In this document: positions 19,008 to 27,801 of the stretch, piece after piece
How positions within the stretch are numbered: the stretch's first letter is position 1
How the letters are laid out: every line of letters starts with the position of its first letter
Source: an uncultured Collinsella sp.
GTDB lineage: Bacteria > Actinomycetota > Coriobacteriia > Coriobacteriales > Coriobacteriaceae
NCBI GenBank assembly: GCA_900541885.1
Contig: UQKW01000007.1
Coordinates: 1 to 64,000, forward strand
DNA length: 64,000 nt
Reading direction: 5' to 3'
The notes under the pieces: model-generated
What the model was told of the DNA's origin: nothing
The model's input: only the letters and a program-made list of their open reading frames with translations
Databases searched by the model: none
Program-made: the position numbers and the translations under genes

Positions 19008-19838
19008 ATGAGCGACGAAGAGCTCAAAAAGGTTGCCAACGAGGTAAGGAAGGGCATCGTCACCGGCGTGCACGCTGCCAAGTCCGGCCATCCGGGCGGT
19101 TCGCTCGGCGCTGCCGACATCATGACCTATCTGTACTTTGAGGAAATGAACGTCGACCCGGCCGACCCCCGCAAGGCCGACCGCGACCGCTTCGTGCTTT
19201 CCAAGGGTCACTGCGCGCCTGGTCTGTACGCCGTGCTCGCCGAGCGCGGATTCTTCCCCAAGGAGGATCTCGAGACGCTGCGCCACATCGGCAGTCACCT
19301 GCAGGGTCACCCCAACATGAACGACACCCCGGGCGTCGATATGTCCACCGGCTCGCTGGGCCAGGGCATCTCCGCCGCCGTGGGCATGGCGGTTGCCGCC
19401 AAGCACTGGGGCGACGACTATCGCACCTACGCCCTGCTGGGCGACGGCGAGAGCGAGGAGGGCCAGGTCTGGGAGGCCGCCATGTTTGCCGGCAACCAGC
19501 AGCTCGACAACCTCTGCGTGATCGTCGACCATAACGGCCTGCAGATCGACGGCCCCGTCGAGGAGGTCAACGACCCCATGCCGCTCGCCGACAAGTTCCG
19601 CGCCTTCAAGTTCCATGTGGTGGAGCTCGCCGACGGCAACGACTTCGATCAGATCCGCGCCGCCTTTGCCGAGGCCCGCGCCACCAAGGGTCAGCCGACC
19701 GCCATTATCGCCGAGACCACGAAGGGCAAGGGCGTCTCCTTTATGGAGAACCAGGTGGGTTGGCACGGTAAGGCCCCCAACGATGAACAGTTTGAGCAGG
19801 CCATGGCAGAGCTCACGGCCGCCGGAGAGGAGCTCTAG
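19008..19838 (+). CDS. tktA: transketolase, N-terminal (thiamine-diphosphate) subunit
   Basis: A 276-residue half-transketolase. It carries the TPP/Mg2+ motif GDGESEEGQVWEAAMFAG...LDNLCVIVDHNG and the HPGGSLGAADI substrate region. It transfers two-carbon units between sugar phosphates in the non-oxidative pentose phosphate pathway and needs the downstream subunit for activity. AAGGAAGG precedes the ATG. Its stop is one nt from the start of the next gene, so the pair is made together. Split transketolases are usual in anaerobic bacteria and archaea. Confidence 0.93.
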   Translation: MSDEELKKVANEVRKGIVTGVHAAKSGHPGGSLGAADIMTYLYFEEMNVDPADPRKADRDRFVLSKGHCAPGLYAVLAERGFFPKEDLETLRHIGSHLQGHPNMNDTPGVDMSTGSLGQGISAAVGMAVAAKHWGDDYRTYALLGDGESEEGQVWEAAMFAGNQQLDNLCVIVDHNGLQIDGPVEEVNDPMPLADKFRAFKFHVVELADGNDFDQIRAAFAEARATKGQPTAIIAETTKGKGVSFMENQVGWHGKAPNDEQFEQAMAELTAAGEEL

Positions 19839-19839
19839 G

Positions 19840-20781
19840 ATGGCAGACGTCAAGAAAATCGCCACGCGCGTAAGCTACGGCGAGGCCCTCGTCGAGCTCG
19901 CCAACGAGCACGATGACTTTGTGGTCCTCGACGCCGACCTGGCCGCCGCCACGCAGACCGGCAAGTTTAAGGCCGCCTGCCCCGACCGCTTCTTCGATGT
20001 GGGCATCGCCGAGAGCAACCTGATGGGTGTTGCCGCCGGTATCGCAACCACCGGCCGCGTCGCCTTCGCGAGCACCTTTGCCATGTTTGCCGCCGGTCGC
20101 GCCTTTGAGCAGGTCCGCAACTCCATCGGCTACCCGCACCTCAACGTTAAGATCGGCGCCACGCACGCCGGCATCTCGGTGGGCGAGGACGGCGCTACGC
20201 ACCAGTGCTGCGAGGATATCGCCCTGATGCGTGTCATCCCCGGCATGACCGTGATCGTTCCCGCCGACGATGTCGAGGCTCGTGCCGTGACGCGTGCCGC
20301 TTACGAGTGCGATGGCCCCGTCTACATGCGCTTTGCCCGCTTGGCCTCGCCGGTTATCAACGACCCCGAGACCTACAAGTTCGAGGTGGGTAAGGGCATC
20401 GTCATGCGCGAGGGTGCCGACGTGACCATCATCGCCTGCGGCCTGATGGTCGGCGAGGCCCTCGAGGCCGCCGAGCAGCTCGCTGCCGAGGGCATCGATG
20501 CCGAGGTCATCAACATGCACACCATCAAGCCCATCGATGCCGACCTGATCGTCAAGAGCGCCACCAAGACCGGCCACGTCGTGACCGTCGAGGAGCACTC
20601 TGTGATCGGTGGCCTGGGCAGCGCCGTTGCCGACGTCCTGTGCGAGCAGTGCCCGACGTCGCTCAAGAAGATCGGCGTCAACGACACCTTCGGTGAGTCT
20701 GGCCCGGGTGCCGAGCTCTTGCACAAGTATGGCCTGGACGCCGCCAACATCGTGGCGACCACCAAGGAGTTCTTGGCCTAG
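19840..20781 (+). CDS. tktB: transketolase, C-terminal subunit
   Basis: A 313-residue partner of the upstream subunit. It contains the pyrimidine-binding domain (VSYGEALVELANEHDDFVVLDADLAA, FDVGIAESNLMGVAAGIA with the catalytic Glu that activates thiamine) and the C-terminal transketolase domain (DVTIIACGLMVGEALEAAEQLA). AGGAG lies at 19828-19832, before the ATG at 19840. Together with the first subunit it equals a full-length enzyme of about 590 residues. A terminator follows. Confidence 0.92.
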   Translation: MADVKKIATRVSYGEALVELANEHDDFVVLDADLAAATQTGKFKAACPDRFFDVGIAESNLMGVAAGIATTGRVAFASTFAMFAAGRAFEQVRNSIGYPHLNVKIGATHAGISVGEDGATHQCCEDIALMRVIPGMTVIVPADDVEARAVTRAAYECDGPVYMRFARLASPVINDPETYKFEVGKGIVMREGADVTIIACGLMVGEALEAAEQLAAEGIDAEVINMHTIKPIDADLIVKSATKTGHVVTVEEHSVIGGLGSAVADVLCEQCPTSLKKIGVNDTFGESGPGAELLHKYGLDAANIVATTKEFLA

Positions 20782-20829
20782 GGCAAGACGAGGCAAAGTA
20801 TCGCTTCAGCAACCGTATGCAATCCATAA

Positions 20830-20864
20830 CAGGGGCGTCCTCAAAGAGGGCGCCCCTGTTTTTT
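20830..20864 (+). terminator. terminator of the transketolase operon
   Basis: AGGGGCG and CGCCCCT pair across a short loop (TCCTCAAAGAGGG) and are followed by GTTTTTTG. Confidence 0.75.
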
Positions 20865-21003
20865 GTCGGCAACAAACAAATTAGGCCCGCACCAAGTAAA
20901 GGCTTTCTCCGGGAAACGGGCCCAGACCAGCAAAGTGCAATTCAGCCCCCAAGCACGGCGCTGCTGCACCCAAGTAAAACGCAGCGACCCCTTAGTTATC
21001 GCA

Positions 21004-21126
21004 GGCCGGACACAGGGTTACTTTCCAAATCTTTCCGCAGGACGGAGGAGCCCCCGCCGCACGTAGTGCGCAGCGGAGGCTCCGACATGTCCGAGGACGA
21101 TTTGGAAAGTAACCCTGTGTCCGGCC
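21004..21126. repeat. long compound palindrome with perfect 28-bp arms
   Basis: Positions 21004-21031 and 21099-21126 are exact reverse complements. The 67-bp centre contains further nested stems: GGAGCC/GGCTCC and CGCAC-GTA-GTGCG. The whole can fold into one rod of about 120 nt. It ends about 100 nt before ftsE. The rest of the gap from the transketolase terminator to here has only weak GGCCCG and CGCTGC inverted repeats and no credible ORF. Could be a miniature mobile element or a structured RNA. Confidence 0.65.
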
Positions 21127-21229
21127 GGAGGGACCCAAACACGGCCATGCTTCTTATGTGCAGCAAAGCTAATGCTGCTAAAATATTAAGCGCTCATGTA
21201 GTTTAAACGCACGACGATAAGGAGCACCA

Positions 21230-22450
21230 GTGGGTAACCACTTCCGTACCTCCGGTGCGGGCGATGATGCCCCCAAGACGCAGGCAGGCGTCCAGGGCAG
21301 TCGTTTCGCCACTCCGGATTCAGAGGGCCAGCCTGTTGCTCAGGCCCCCGCTCAGCCGGCAGATCAGGCACAGCCGGCATCCGATCCCTTTGCCTACAAT
21401 CCAACCAGCGATGTCGCGCTTTCCGGCACGGCGGGTTTTGAGCCCGTTCAGGCCGTGACCGCTCGCGTGGAGCAGCCTCAGGCTGGTGCCGCCACGCCGC
21501 AGCCTACCATGGCCGGCATTCCCGACCCCTTGGCCCCTGCGACGCCGGCTCCTCAGCCTGCGCAGTCCGGTCTCTTTGCCGCTATTCCCGACCCCACGCA
21601 GCCTGCTGCCCCGGTGGTCGAGAGCGATCAGGCAGCCGAGGTCGCAAGCCTCGATAACGCGCTCAACAACCCCGATTTTACGTCGGTGTTTGCGCCCATC
21701 GATCCGCAGGCCAGCCGCAAGAAGATGGCCAAGCAGGCCGGTGTCGAGCCCGTCATCCTTATGGAGCATGTCACCAAGATCTATCCGGCACAGCCCAACA
21801 AGCCTGCACTCGACGACATCAACATCGAGATCTATCCGGGCGAGTTCGTCTTCCTGGTCGGTCACTCCGGCTCGGGTAAGACCACGCTGCTGTCGACGCT
21901 CAACCGTGACGTCAAGCCGACGAGCGGCCGCATCCTGGTTGCCGGTCAGGACCTCATGAAGATCAAGAACCGTAAGGTTCCGTTCCTGCGCCGCCAGATT
22001 GGCGCCGTGTTCCAGGACTTTAAGCTTCTGCCGCAAAAGACCGCCTACGAAAACGTGGCGTTTGCCCTGCAGTGCATCGGCAAGCCCAAGGGCGTCATTC
22101 GCAGCCAGGTGCCCGAGGTGCTGCGTCTGGTCGGTCTGGCCGATCAGATGGACTCGCTGCCCGACCAGCTTTCCGGTGGCGAGCAGCAGCGCGTTGCCGT
22201 CGCCCGTGCTATGGTCAACCGTCCGCCGCTGCTGATCTGCGACGAGCCCACGGGCAACCTCGACCCGGCGATCTCGCTGGGCATCATGAAGCTGCTTGAG
22301 CGTATTAACCGCACCGGCACCACCGTGATCGTCGCCACGCACGACCGCGAGATGGTCGATAGCATGCACCGTCGCGTGATCGCCCTCGAGGGCGGCCACG
22401 TCATCCGCGACCAGGAGAGGGGAGGTTACGGCAACTATGGCACCAACTAA
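21230..22450 (+). CDS. ftsE: cell division ATP-binding protein FtsE with long disordered N-terminus
   Basis: A 406-residue protein. Residues about 175-406 are a complete FtsE ATPase: Walker A VGHSGSGKTT (about 210-219), FKLLPQKTAYENVAFAL, signature LSGGEQQRVAVARA, Walker B LLICDEPTGNLD. The first 170 residues are low complexity, rich in Ala, Pro, Gln and Asp. Ordinary FtsE is about 230 residues. The GTG at 21230 has AAGGAG 6 nt upstream, so the extension appears real; no internal start with an RBS near residue 165 was evident. With FtsX it controls peptidoglycan hydrolases at the septum. It overlaps ftsX by 14 nt. Confidence 0.92.
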   Translation: MGNHFRTSGAGDDAPKTQAGVQGSRFATPDSEGQPVAQAPAQPADQAQPASDPFAYNPTSDVALSGTAGFEPVQAVTARVEQPQAGAATPQPTMAGIPDPLAPATPAPQPAQSGLFAAIPDPTQPAAPVVESDQAAEVASLDNALNNPDFTSVFAPIDPQASRKKMAKQAGVEPVILMEHVTKIYPAQPNKPALDDINIEIYPGEFVFLVGHSGSGKTTLLSTLNRDVKPTSGRILVAGQDLMKIKNRKVPFLRRQIGAVFQDFKLLPQKTAYENVAFALQCIGKPKGVIRSQVPEVLRLVGLADQMDSLPDQLSGGEQQRVAVARAMVNRPPLLICDEPTGNLDPAISLGIMKLLERINRTGTTVIVATHDREMVDSMHRRVIALEGGHVIRDQERGGYGNYGTN

Positions 22451-23357
22451 CGTGGGCTACTCCTTCAAAGAGGCAATCAGCCACTTCTTCCGTAACTGGA
22501 CTACCTCGCTCGGCGCCGTCATCACGATCTTCCTTTCGCTGTTTATCATCGGCCTGTTCATCATGGGCTCTGCGATGCTGAACTCCGTGATCGGCACCGT
22601 CGAGGATCAGGTTGTCATCAACGCGTTCATTAGTGATGACGCCGATCAGGCCGATGTTCAGGCTTTTGAGGCCGAGCTTAAGACGTGGAATAACGTCAAG
22701 TCCGTGACCTATAAGGACAAGGACGACGCGCTGGCCGAGTATACGAGCAAGATGTCGGGCAACGCCGACGCCACCATGAGCGCGCTCGATGGCCAGAACC
22801 CGCTGCCGGCTTCCTTCGCTATTGAGATGGACGATCCGTCCAAGGTCGAGAGCACGGCAAAGAAGCTCAAGAAGGATGCCGATTTCCAGAAGATCGCGGA
22901 TGACGGCGACGTCAACGCGAGCGTGCTGTACGGCCAGGAGGAAGTGAGCCGCCTGTTCCAGGTGACCAACTACATCCGCATCGCCGCCGTGGTGCTCGTT
23001 GGTCTTCTGACCTTTATCGCATTCATCTTCATCAACAACACGATTCGCCTGTCCATCACGGCGCGTCGTCGTGAGATTGCGATTATGCGTCTGGTCGGCG
23101 CCAGCAACGGCTTCATTCGTGGCCCGTTTATCACCGAGGGCGTGCTGCAGGCCATTTTGGGCTCGCTGCTTTCCATCGGCGTTCTGGAGCTGCTGCGCAA
23201 TCTGATGATCCCGCGTCTGCAGGAGAGCATCGGCTGGATGTCGTTTGCCCTGCCGATGCAGTACTACCTGGTGACCTATGCTGCGCTGATTCTGGTCGGC
23301 GTGATTATCGGTCTCTTTGGTTCTGCCATCGCCATGCGCCGCTACCTGCGCGTGTAG
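22437..23357 (+). CDS. ftsX: cell division permease-like protein FtsX
   Basis: A 306-residue membrane protein with the FtsX plan: a helix at about 23-48, an extracellular domain (about 50-180, VINAFISDDADQADVQAFEAEL), then three helices ending with IGLFGSAIAMRRYLRV. It forms a complex with FtsE and relays ATP hydrolysis to periplasmic cell-wall hydrolases. The ATG lies inside the 3' end of ftsE, preceded by GGAGAGGGGAGG, indicating coupling. A strong terminator follows. Confidence 0.94.
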   Translation: MAPTNVGYSFKEAISHFFRNWTTSLGAVITIFLSLFIIGLFIMGSAMLNSVIGTVEDQVVINAFISDDADQADVQAFEAELKTWNNVKSVTYKDKDDALAEYTSKMSGNADATMSALDGQNPLPASFAIEMDDPSKVESTAKKLKKDADFQKIADDGDVNASVLYGQEEVSRLFQVTNYIRIAAVVLVGLLTFIAFIFINNTIRLSITARRREIAIMRLVGASNGFIRGPFITEGVLQAILGSLLSIGVLELLRNLMIPRLQESIGWMSFALPMQYYLVTYAALILVGVIIGLFGSAIAMRRYLRV

Positions 23358-23386
23358 GCATGCTTGGAATTCATCCCTTCCAACGG

Positions 23387-23417
23387 GTCGTCTCTTATGG
23401 GGCGGCCCGTTTTTTGA
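23387..23417 (+). terminator. ftsEX terminator
   Basis: ACGGGTCGTC pairs with GGCGGCCCGT (imperfect) and six T follow. Confidence 0.65.
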
Positions 23418-23492
23418 TCCCTAGGGGACGGCAGGAAAGCGAATCATTTGGGTAGACTCTTTGGAGTTCGCAATCGATAGTTAGGAGGCGCC

Positions 23493-25628
23493 ATGGGGCG
23501 CAATAACAAGCATAAGCGTGGAGCTCGCAATCAGCGCGGGCCGGTGCGCAGCGAACGCCGTCCGAGCCTGACCGGGCGCGTGCAGCTCCATGAGCATAGC
23601 GCCTACGTTGTAACCGAAAACGGCGACTACAAGGTCATGGGCCGCGGTAAGCGCGAGATCATGGATGGCGATACCGTTGCCGTGAGCATTAAGAACAGCC
23701 CGCACGGTGAGCGGCGCGCCGTGATCGAAAGCGTGGTTGAGCGTGCAGCCATAAGCGTGGTGGGCACGTACCAGACCGCCGGTCCGCTCGGTGTGATCGA
23801 GCCGCTCGATTCGCGTCTGAAGGCCGACTTCTTCATTCTGCCCGAGGATACCTCGGCGGATCGTCTGGGTGTCCACCCGGGTGATGCTGTTGTCGCGCGC
23901 ATTTTGACCTACCCGACGCGCCTGGAATCGGGTACCGTGACGATCGAACGCCGCATTGGCGGAGATGACGCGCCCGATTTGGGCGTTCAATATGTGATGG
24001 CGCGTTACGGCTATACCGATAGCTATCCCGAGGCCGCGCTGGACGAGGCCGAGGGGCTTTCGCTCGATGTGTCCGCGGCGCTTAAGGACCCGCTCCGCCG
24101 CGATCTGCGCGACCGCTTTGTCATCACGATCGACCCAGTCGACGCGCGCGACTTTGACGACGCCATTTCGCTGGAGCGCACGCCCGAGGGTGGCTACAAG
24201 CTGGGTGTGCATATCGCCGACGTTTCACACTATGTGGCTTGGGACGGGCATATCGATCTTGAGGCTCGCCATCGTACGACATCGGTGTATCTGGCCGATC
24301 GCGTGCTTCCCATGCTGCCCGAACGCCTGTCCTGTGACCTGTGCTCGCTTCGCCCTGACGAGGACCGTCTTGCGTTTACCGTCGATATCGAGCTCGATGC
24401 ACAGGGTCGCGTGCGGCATTACGATCCGTACCCCAGCGTGATTCGCTCGCGTGTGCGTATGGACTATGACGGCGCCGAGGCGCTGCTGGTGCGTGCCGGC
24501 GCGGTTGAGTATTCGGTGCTGGAGGGTGCGGCCGAGGATGTTGCGGCTGCCGAGGCCTCGCGCGAGGAAGCGCTTGAGCGCGGTCTTGCGTGCGAGGAGA
24601 CCGCCCGCGGCTACAACATCGACCTCGGCGATTTCCTTGTCGCCGCCAACGAACTCGCCGAACTTCGCCGTCGTATTCGTCGCGCCCGCGGCTCAGTCGA
24701 TTTTGACACGGCCGAGATTCGCGCTCTATTGGATGAGGACGGAGTGCCCGTGCAGATTGTGGCGCGTGAGCGTTCGTGTGCCACGTCGCTTATCGAGGAA
24801 GCCATGCTGCTCGCCAACGAGTGCGTTGCAGAGTGGCTGGCGGACCGTGATATCGAGGCCTGCTATCGCGTGCATGAGGATCCGAGCCCCGATAGCCTGC
24901 ACGGTGCCGCCGTTGCGCTGGCGCAGCTAGGCATCATCGACGATCGCCGTGCTGCCGGTATTGCCCTGGGGAGTCCCGATGAGCTGCAGGCCGCAGTCGA
25001 TGCTGCCGCCGGTACGGCCAACGCACCGCTCGTCAACATGCTGCTTCTGCGCAGCATGCAGCGCGCGCTGTACAAGCCGCGCAACGAGGGCCACTTTGCG
25101 CTCGCCGCGCCGTGCTACTGTCACTTTACGAGTCCCATCCGTCGCTACCCCGATCTGGTGGTGCACCGCGTGCTCAAACTGCAGTTGGCCTACGAGCAGC
25201 TCGGCGGCAAGGACGCCTTGGTCCGTACGCCGCGGCTGATCGGCAAGGGGCGCGAGTCGCTGCCGCGCATTCTGCCGCAGATCTGCCGCGCATGCAGCGA
25301 TGCCGAGCGCGCGGCAGATGCCGCCAGCCATGCGACACAAAAGATCAAGATTGCCCAGTACTATGAGGACCGTCTGGGCGAGCGCTATGCCGGAACCGTC
25401 TCGTGGGTTAGCAGCATGGGCCTCTTTGTGCGCTTGGATCTAACGCAGGTCGAAGGCTTGATTTCGATCAAGAGCCTGGGCAACGAGTGGTTCGAGTTCG
25501 ACGAGGACGCGCTTACGCTGACGGGCGCCGACACGGGGACTCGTTACGAGCTGGGGCAGCGCGTGATTGTCGAGGTCTCGCGCGTCAATACCACGCGTGG
25601 GCACTTGGACTTTAAGCTTATCCATTAG
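23493..25628 (+). CDS. rnr: ribonuclease R (RNB family exoribonuclease)
   Basis: A 711-residue 3'-5' exoribonuclease that degrades structured RNA. Cold-shock-like domains occupy about the first 200 residues. The RNB catalytic centre reads ITIDPVDARDFDDAIS with its metal-binding aspartates, and an S1 domain is at the C-terminus (YAGTVSWVSSMGLFVRLDLTQVEGLISIKSL). It lacks the basic C-terminal tail and helix-turn-helix of larger RNase R. TAGGAGG is placed before the ATG. The usual genomic neighbour smpB is about 4 kb downstream, separated here by accessory genes. Confidence 0.92.
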   Translation: MGRNNKHKRGARNQRGPVRSERRPSLTGRVQLHEHSAYVVTENGDYKVMGRGKREIMDGDTVAVSIKNSPHGERRAVIESVVERAAISVVGTYQTAGPLGVIEPLDSRLKADFFILPEDTSADRLGVHPGDAVVARILTYPTRLESGTVTIERRIGGDDAPDLGVQYVMARYGYTDSYPEAALDEAEGLSLDVSAALKDPLRRDLRDRFVITIDPVDARDFDDAISLERTPEGGYKLGVHIADVSHYVAWDGHIDLEARHRTTSVYLADRVLPMLPERLSCDLCSLRPDEDRLAFTVDIELDAQGRVRHYDPYPSVIRSRVRMDYDGAEALLVRAGAVEYSVLEGAAEDVAAAEASREEALERGLACEETARGYNIDLGDFLVAANELAELRRRIRRARGSVDFDTAEIRALLDEDGVPVQIVARERSCATSLIEEAMLLANECVAEWLADRDIEACYRVHEDPSPDSLHGAAVALAQLGIIDDRRAAGIALGSPDELQAAVDAAAGTANAPLVNMLLLRSMQRALYKPRNEGHFALAAPCYCHFTSPIRRYPDLVVHRVLKLQLAYEQLGGKDALVRTPRLIGKGRESLPRILPQICRACSDAERAADAASHATQKIKIAQYYEDRLGERYAGTVSWVSSMGLFVRLDLTQVEGLISIKSLGNEWFEFDEDALTLTGADTGTRYELGQRVIVEVSRVNTTRGHLDFKLIH

Positions 25629-25656
25629 CCAAATCCCGACTCATGGTGGGGGAGCG

Positions 25657-25684
25657 GAGGGCGGCCTTTCGGGACCGCCCTTCG
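25657..25684 (+). terminator. probable rnr terminator
   Basis: GAGGGCGG and CCGCCCTTC pair around CCTTTCGGGA; the following T-run is weak. Confidence 0.45.
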
Positions 25685-25748
25685 CATTTGAATCGTGGCT
25701 ACCTTGCCGTCTGCTCGGCCGCCCGCTTACCTGCTATTTGAGAGGTAG

Positions 25749-25785
25749 AACCTACCAAAATAAACCTGTCCCTTTTTGGCAGGTT
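25749..25785. repeat. AACCTGCC-stem palindrome with AAATAAACCTG core
   Basis: AACCTACCAAAA opposes TTTTTGGCAGGTT around TAAACCTGTCCC. It is a sibling of 13623-13659 and ends about 20 bp before the serine recombinase start. Confidence 0.6.
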
Positions 25786-25805
25786 TACAAGAAAGCGGGG
25801 ATGAG

Positions 25806-26411
25806 ATGGCGACGGTGTACGGTTATGCGCGGGTGAGTTCGCGCGATCAGAATCTTAATCGGCAGCTGGATGCGCTGGGCGCCTATGGCGTGGGCTCGGC
25901 GAATATTTATGCCGACCATGCGAGCGGCAAGGACTTCGATCGACCGCGTTATCGCGAGCTGCTGCACGTTCTGGGAGACGGGGACGTGCTGGTGGTGCTT
26001 TCTATCGACCGACTTGGTCGTAATTACTCCGAGATTCTTGAGGAATGGCGGCGCATTACCAAGGAGCTCGGGGTTGCCATTGTGGTGTTGGACATGCCAT
26101 TGCTTGACACACGTGTCAGGGCCAGCGGCGCGCCGGATGTGACCAACACCCTGATTGTCGATATTGTGCTGCAACTGCTGAGCTACGTGGCGCAGGTGGA
26201 ACGCGAGAATATCCATCGGCGCCAGGCGGAGGGAATTGCAGCGGCGCGGGCGCGAGGGGTCCGTTTCGGTCGACCTCGCAAGCCGTGCCCTCCTCAGTTT
26301 GAGCTAGTGCGCGATAGCTATGAGGCAGGCGATATTACCCGCAGCCAGGCAGCAAAGTGCCTGGGCGTGTGCGTGGGGACGTTTGATCGCTGGATGCGCG
26401 AGGCGGGGTAG
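25806..26411 (+). CDS. small serine recombinase (resolvase/invertase family)
   Basis: A 201-residue site-specific recombinase. The N-terminal catalytic domain has YGYARVSSRDQN with the nucleophile at Ser11, later LVVLSIDRLGRNYSEI and QVERENIHRRQAEGI, all standard. The C-terminus IGR-type helix-turn-helix reads ITRSQAAKCLGVCVGTFDRWMREAG. The ATG at 25806 was chosen because the Ser motif then lies at the canonical position; GGGGATGAG precedes it. No transposase or invertible segment with matching crossover sites was recognised nearby, so the target is unknown. Probably a relic or a stand-alone transposon-type resolvase. Confidence 0.87.
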   Translation: MATVYGYARVSSRDQNLNRQLDALGAYGVGSANIYADHASGKDFDRPRYRELLHVLGDGDVLVVLSIDRLGRNYSEILEEWRRITKELGVAIVVLDMPLLDTRVRASGAPDVTNTLIVDIVLQLLSYVAQVERENIHRRQAEGIAAARARGVRFGRPRKPCPPQFELVRDSYEAGDITRSQAAKCLGVCVGTFDRWMREAG

Positions 26412-26517
26412 GGGTTTGCGTCGCTTTGTCGCTTCCTGTTGCGATTCAAATTTTGATACGGTGACGATGTCATTTGGGGCTACACTCGCTCATATTTAAA
26501 AAGACGGAGGTTGGCCT

Positions 26518-27099
26518 TTGGCGCACATGAAGAAAATAATCGGGTGGACCGCGATCGCTCTGTTCGCCGCAACGCTGGCGGGCATCTGGGTGCTGACGGA
26601 GCAAAACGCAGTGCAGACGTCGTTGCTGAGCGAGTCCACCGCGCGCGTGGTGGAGGGTCAGGCTGCGAGCGTTCAGGCTGCCGGCATCACGGGTGAAATT
26701 CAGGCGGGGGACGGCATGACTGAGAGTACCAATCCGGCTGCCTCGACGGTCCAGCCTGGTCGACTTGCTTCCATTCGCATGTGGGTAGGCGCAAACGTCC
26801 GTCGCGTCGCCCATACCGTAGAGTTTTTCTTCGTCGGATTGTTCGCCTCGGTGATCGTGGTCTGCTTTTCCAGGCGTCCATGGAGTGTGTGTTCCCGTTG
26901 CGTGCCTGTGTTTCTCTTTTGCGCTGCCTGCTCCGTTGGCGACCAGGTGCATAAGATCTTTGTTCCCGGCAGGCATTTCGACGTTATCGATTTAGGATTC
27001 GATGCTGCGGGCTATGTCACCGCCATGCTGTTGGTATTGCTGGCAGCGGCGTTGGTGCGCCATGCGACTCGGCCGATCGGCGCCCATGCGAGGCGCTAG
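26518..27099 (+). CDS. VanZ-like family membrane protein
   Basis: A 193-residue membrane protein. The VanZ signature is visible: RRVAHTVEFFFVGLFAS, then GDQVHKIFVPGRHFDVIDLGFDAAGY, corresponding to the conserved H..E and D(E)..Q.F.PGR..D motifs. An N-terminal signal-anchor (residues 7-24) and a polar 60-residue stretch precede it. VanZ itself gives low-level teicoplanin resistance, but most homologues have no known function. TTG at 26518 with GACGGAGG 7 nt upstream is the best start; an ATG at 26527 is an alternative. Confidence 0.8.
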   Translation: MAHMKKIIGWTAIALFAATLAGIWVLTEQNAVQTSLLSESTARVVEGQAASVQAAGITGEIQAGDGMTESTNPAASTVQPGRLASIRMWVGANVRRVAHTVEFFFVGLFASVIVVCFSRRPWSVCSRCVPVFLFCAACSVGDQVHKIFVPGRHFDVIDLGFDAAGYVTAMLLVLLAAALVRHATRPIGAHARR

Positions 27100-27221
27100 C
27101 CTTAAGACGAGACATCGCGACTGCCTATGCTCCGACATTGACTACAATAACGGCTGCAATCGCGAGTGGTCGTCGATGTGCAGTTTTCCAGACACCTGTT
27201 TTCTCTAAGAAAGGAAATCCC

Positions 27222-27581
27222 ATGGCGGTATTGTTTGTTGAATATCCCAAGTGCTCGACCTGTAAGAAGGCCAAGGCATGGCTGGACGAACATGGGGTAG
27301 AGTATATCGATCGCGATATCGTTTTGGACAATCCCACGGCTGATGAGCTTGCGACCTGGATTGCTCGTTCGGGGCTGCCGGTGCGGCGCTTCTTTAATTC
27401 GTCGGGCATGAAATATCGAGAGCTGGGCCTGAAGGCGCGTCTGGATGCGGGCATGACGGATCGGGAGTGCTACGAGCTGCTGGCGACCGACGGCATGCTG
27501 GTCAAGCGTCCGCTGCTGGTGGGCGACGACTTTGCGATTCCTGGGTTTAAGGAAGCGGCCTGGACCGAGGTGCTGCTGTAG
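27222..27581 (+). CDS. ArsC/Spx-family thioredoxin-fold protein
   Basis: A 119-residue protein of the arsenate reductase/Spx family. CSTC lies at residues 11-14 in EYPKCSTCKKAKAWLDEHG, followed by FFNSSGMKYRELGL and the C-terminal LVKRPLLVGDDFAIPGFKEAAW. The CxxC and Thr/Arg pattern resembles the YffB/MgsR subgroup, so arsenate reduction is not assured; a redox-linked regulatory role is possible. AAAGGAAA precedes the ATG at 27222. Followed by the tandem palindromes. Confidence 0.82.
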   Translation: MAVLFVEYPKCSTCKKAKAWLDEHGVEYIDRDIVLDNPTADELATWIARSGLPVRRFFNSSGMKYRELGLKARLDAGMTDRECYELLATDGMLVKRPLLVGDDFAIPGFKEAAWTEVLL

Positions 27582-27588
27582 TGGCTGC

Positions 27589-27758
27589 GGAAAGTGCGTC
27601 CCGTTTTGAGCTCGGATTCCGGGACGCAGTTTCCGGTTGAAGGGGCTAGCGGAAACCGTATCCCAGTTTGAGCGCGAAATCTGGGATACGGTTTCCGTTT
27701 GGGGCCTCTAGGGGAAAGCGCGTCCCGTTCTGGACGTAAATTCCGGGATGAGCTTTCC
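27589..27758. repeat. three 46-bp palindromes repeated every 62 bp
   Basis: Units at 27589-27634, 27651-27696 and 27713-27758. Each begins GGAAA and ends TTTCC, with arms such as GGAAACCGTATCCCAG / CTGGGATACGGTTTCC in the middle unit, and a shared central GAGC(G/T)CG(A/G)A. Starts are exactly 62 bp apart, with similar 16-bp spacers. Arms vary compensatorily between units. Downstream, TGGCGGGCAT...TGCGC is directly repeated up to 27800. Confidence 0.75.
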
Positions 27759-27801
27759 GGTTGGCGGGCATGCGCACTATCCCGGCTGGCGGGCATATGC
27801 G

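Noticed and set aside
20817..21206. Open frame across the gap before ftsE
   Set aside because: It runs through a terminator and the large palindrome and has no protein-like composition.
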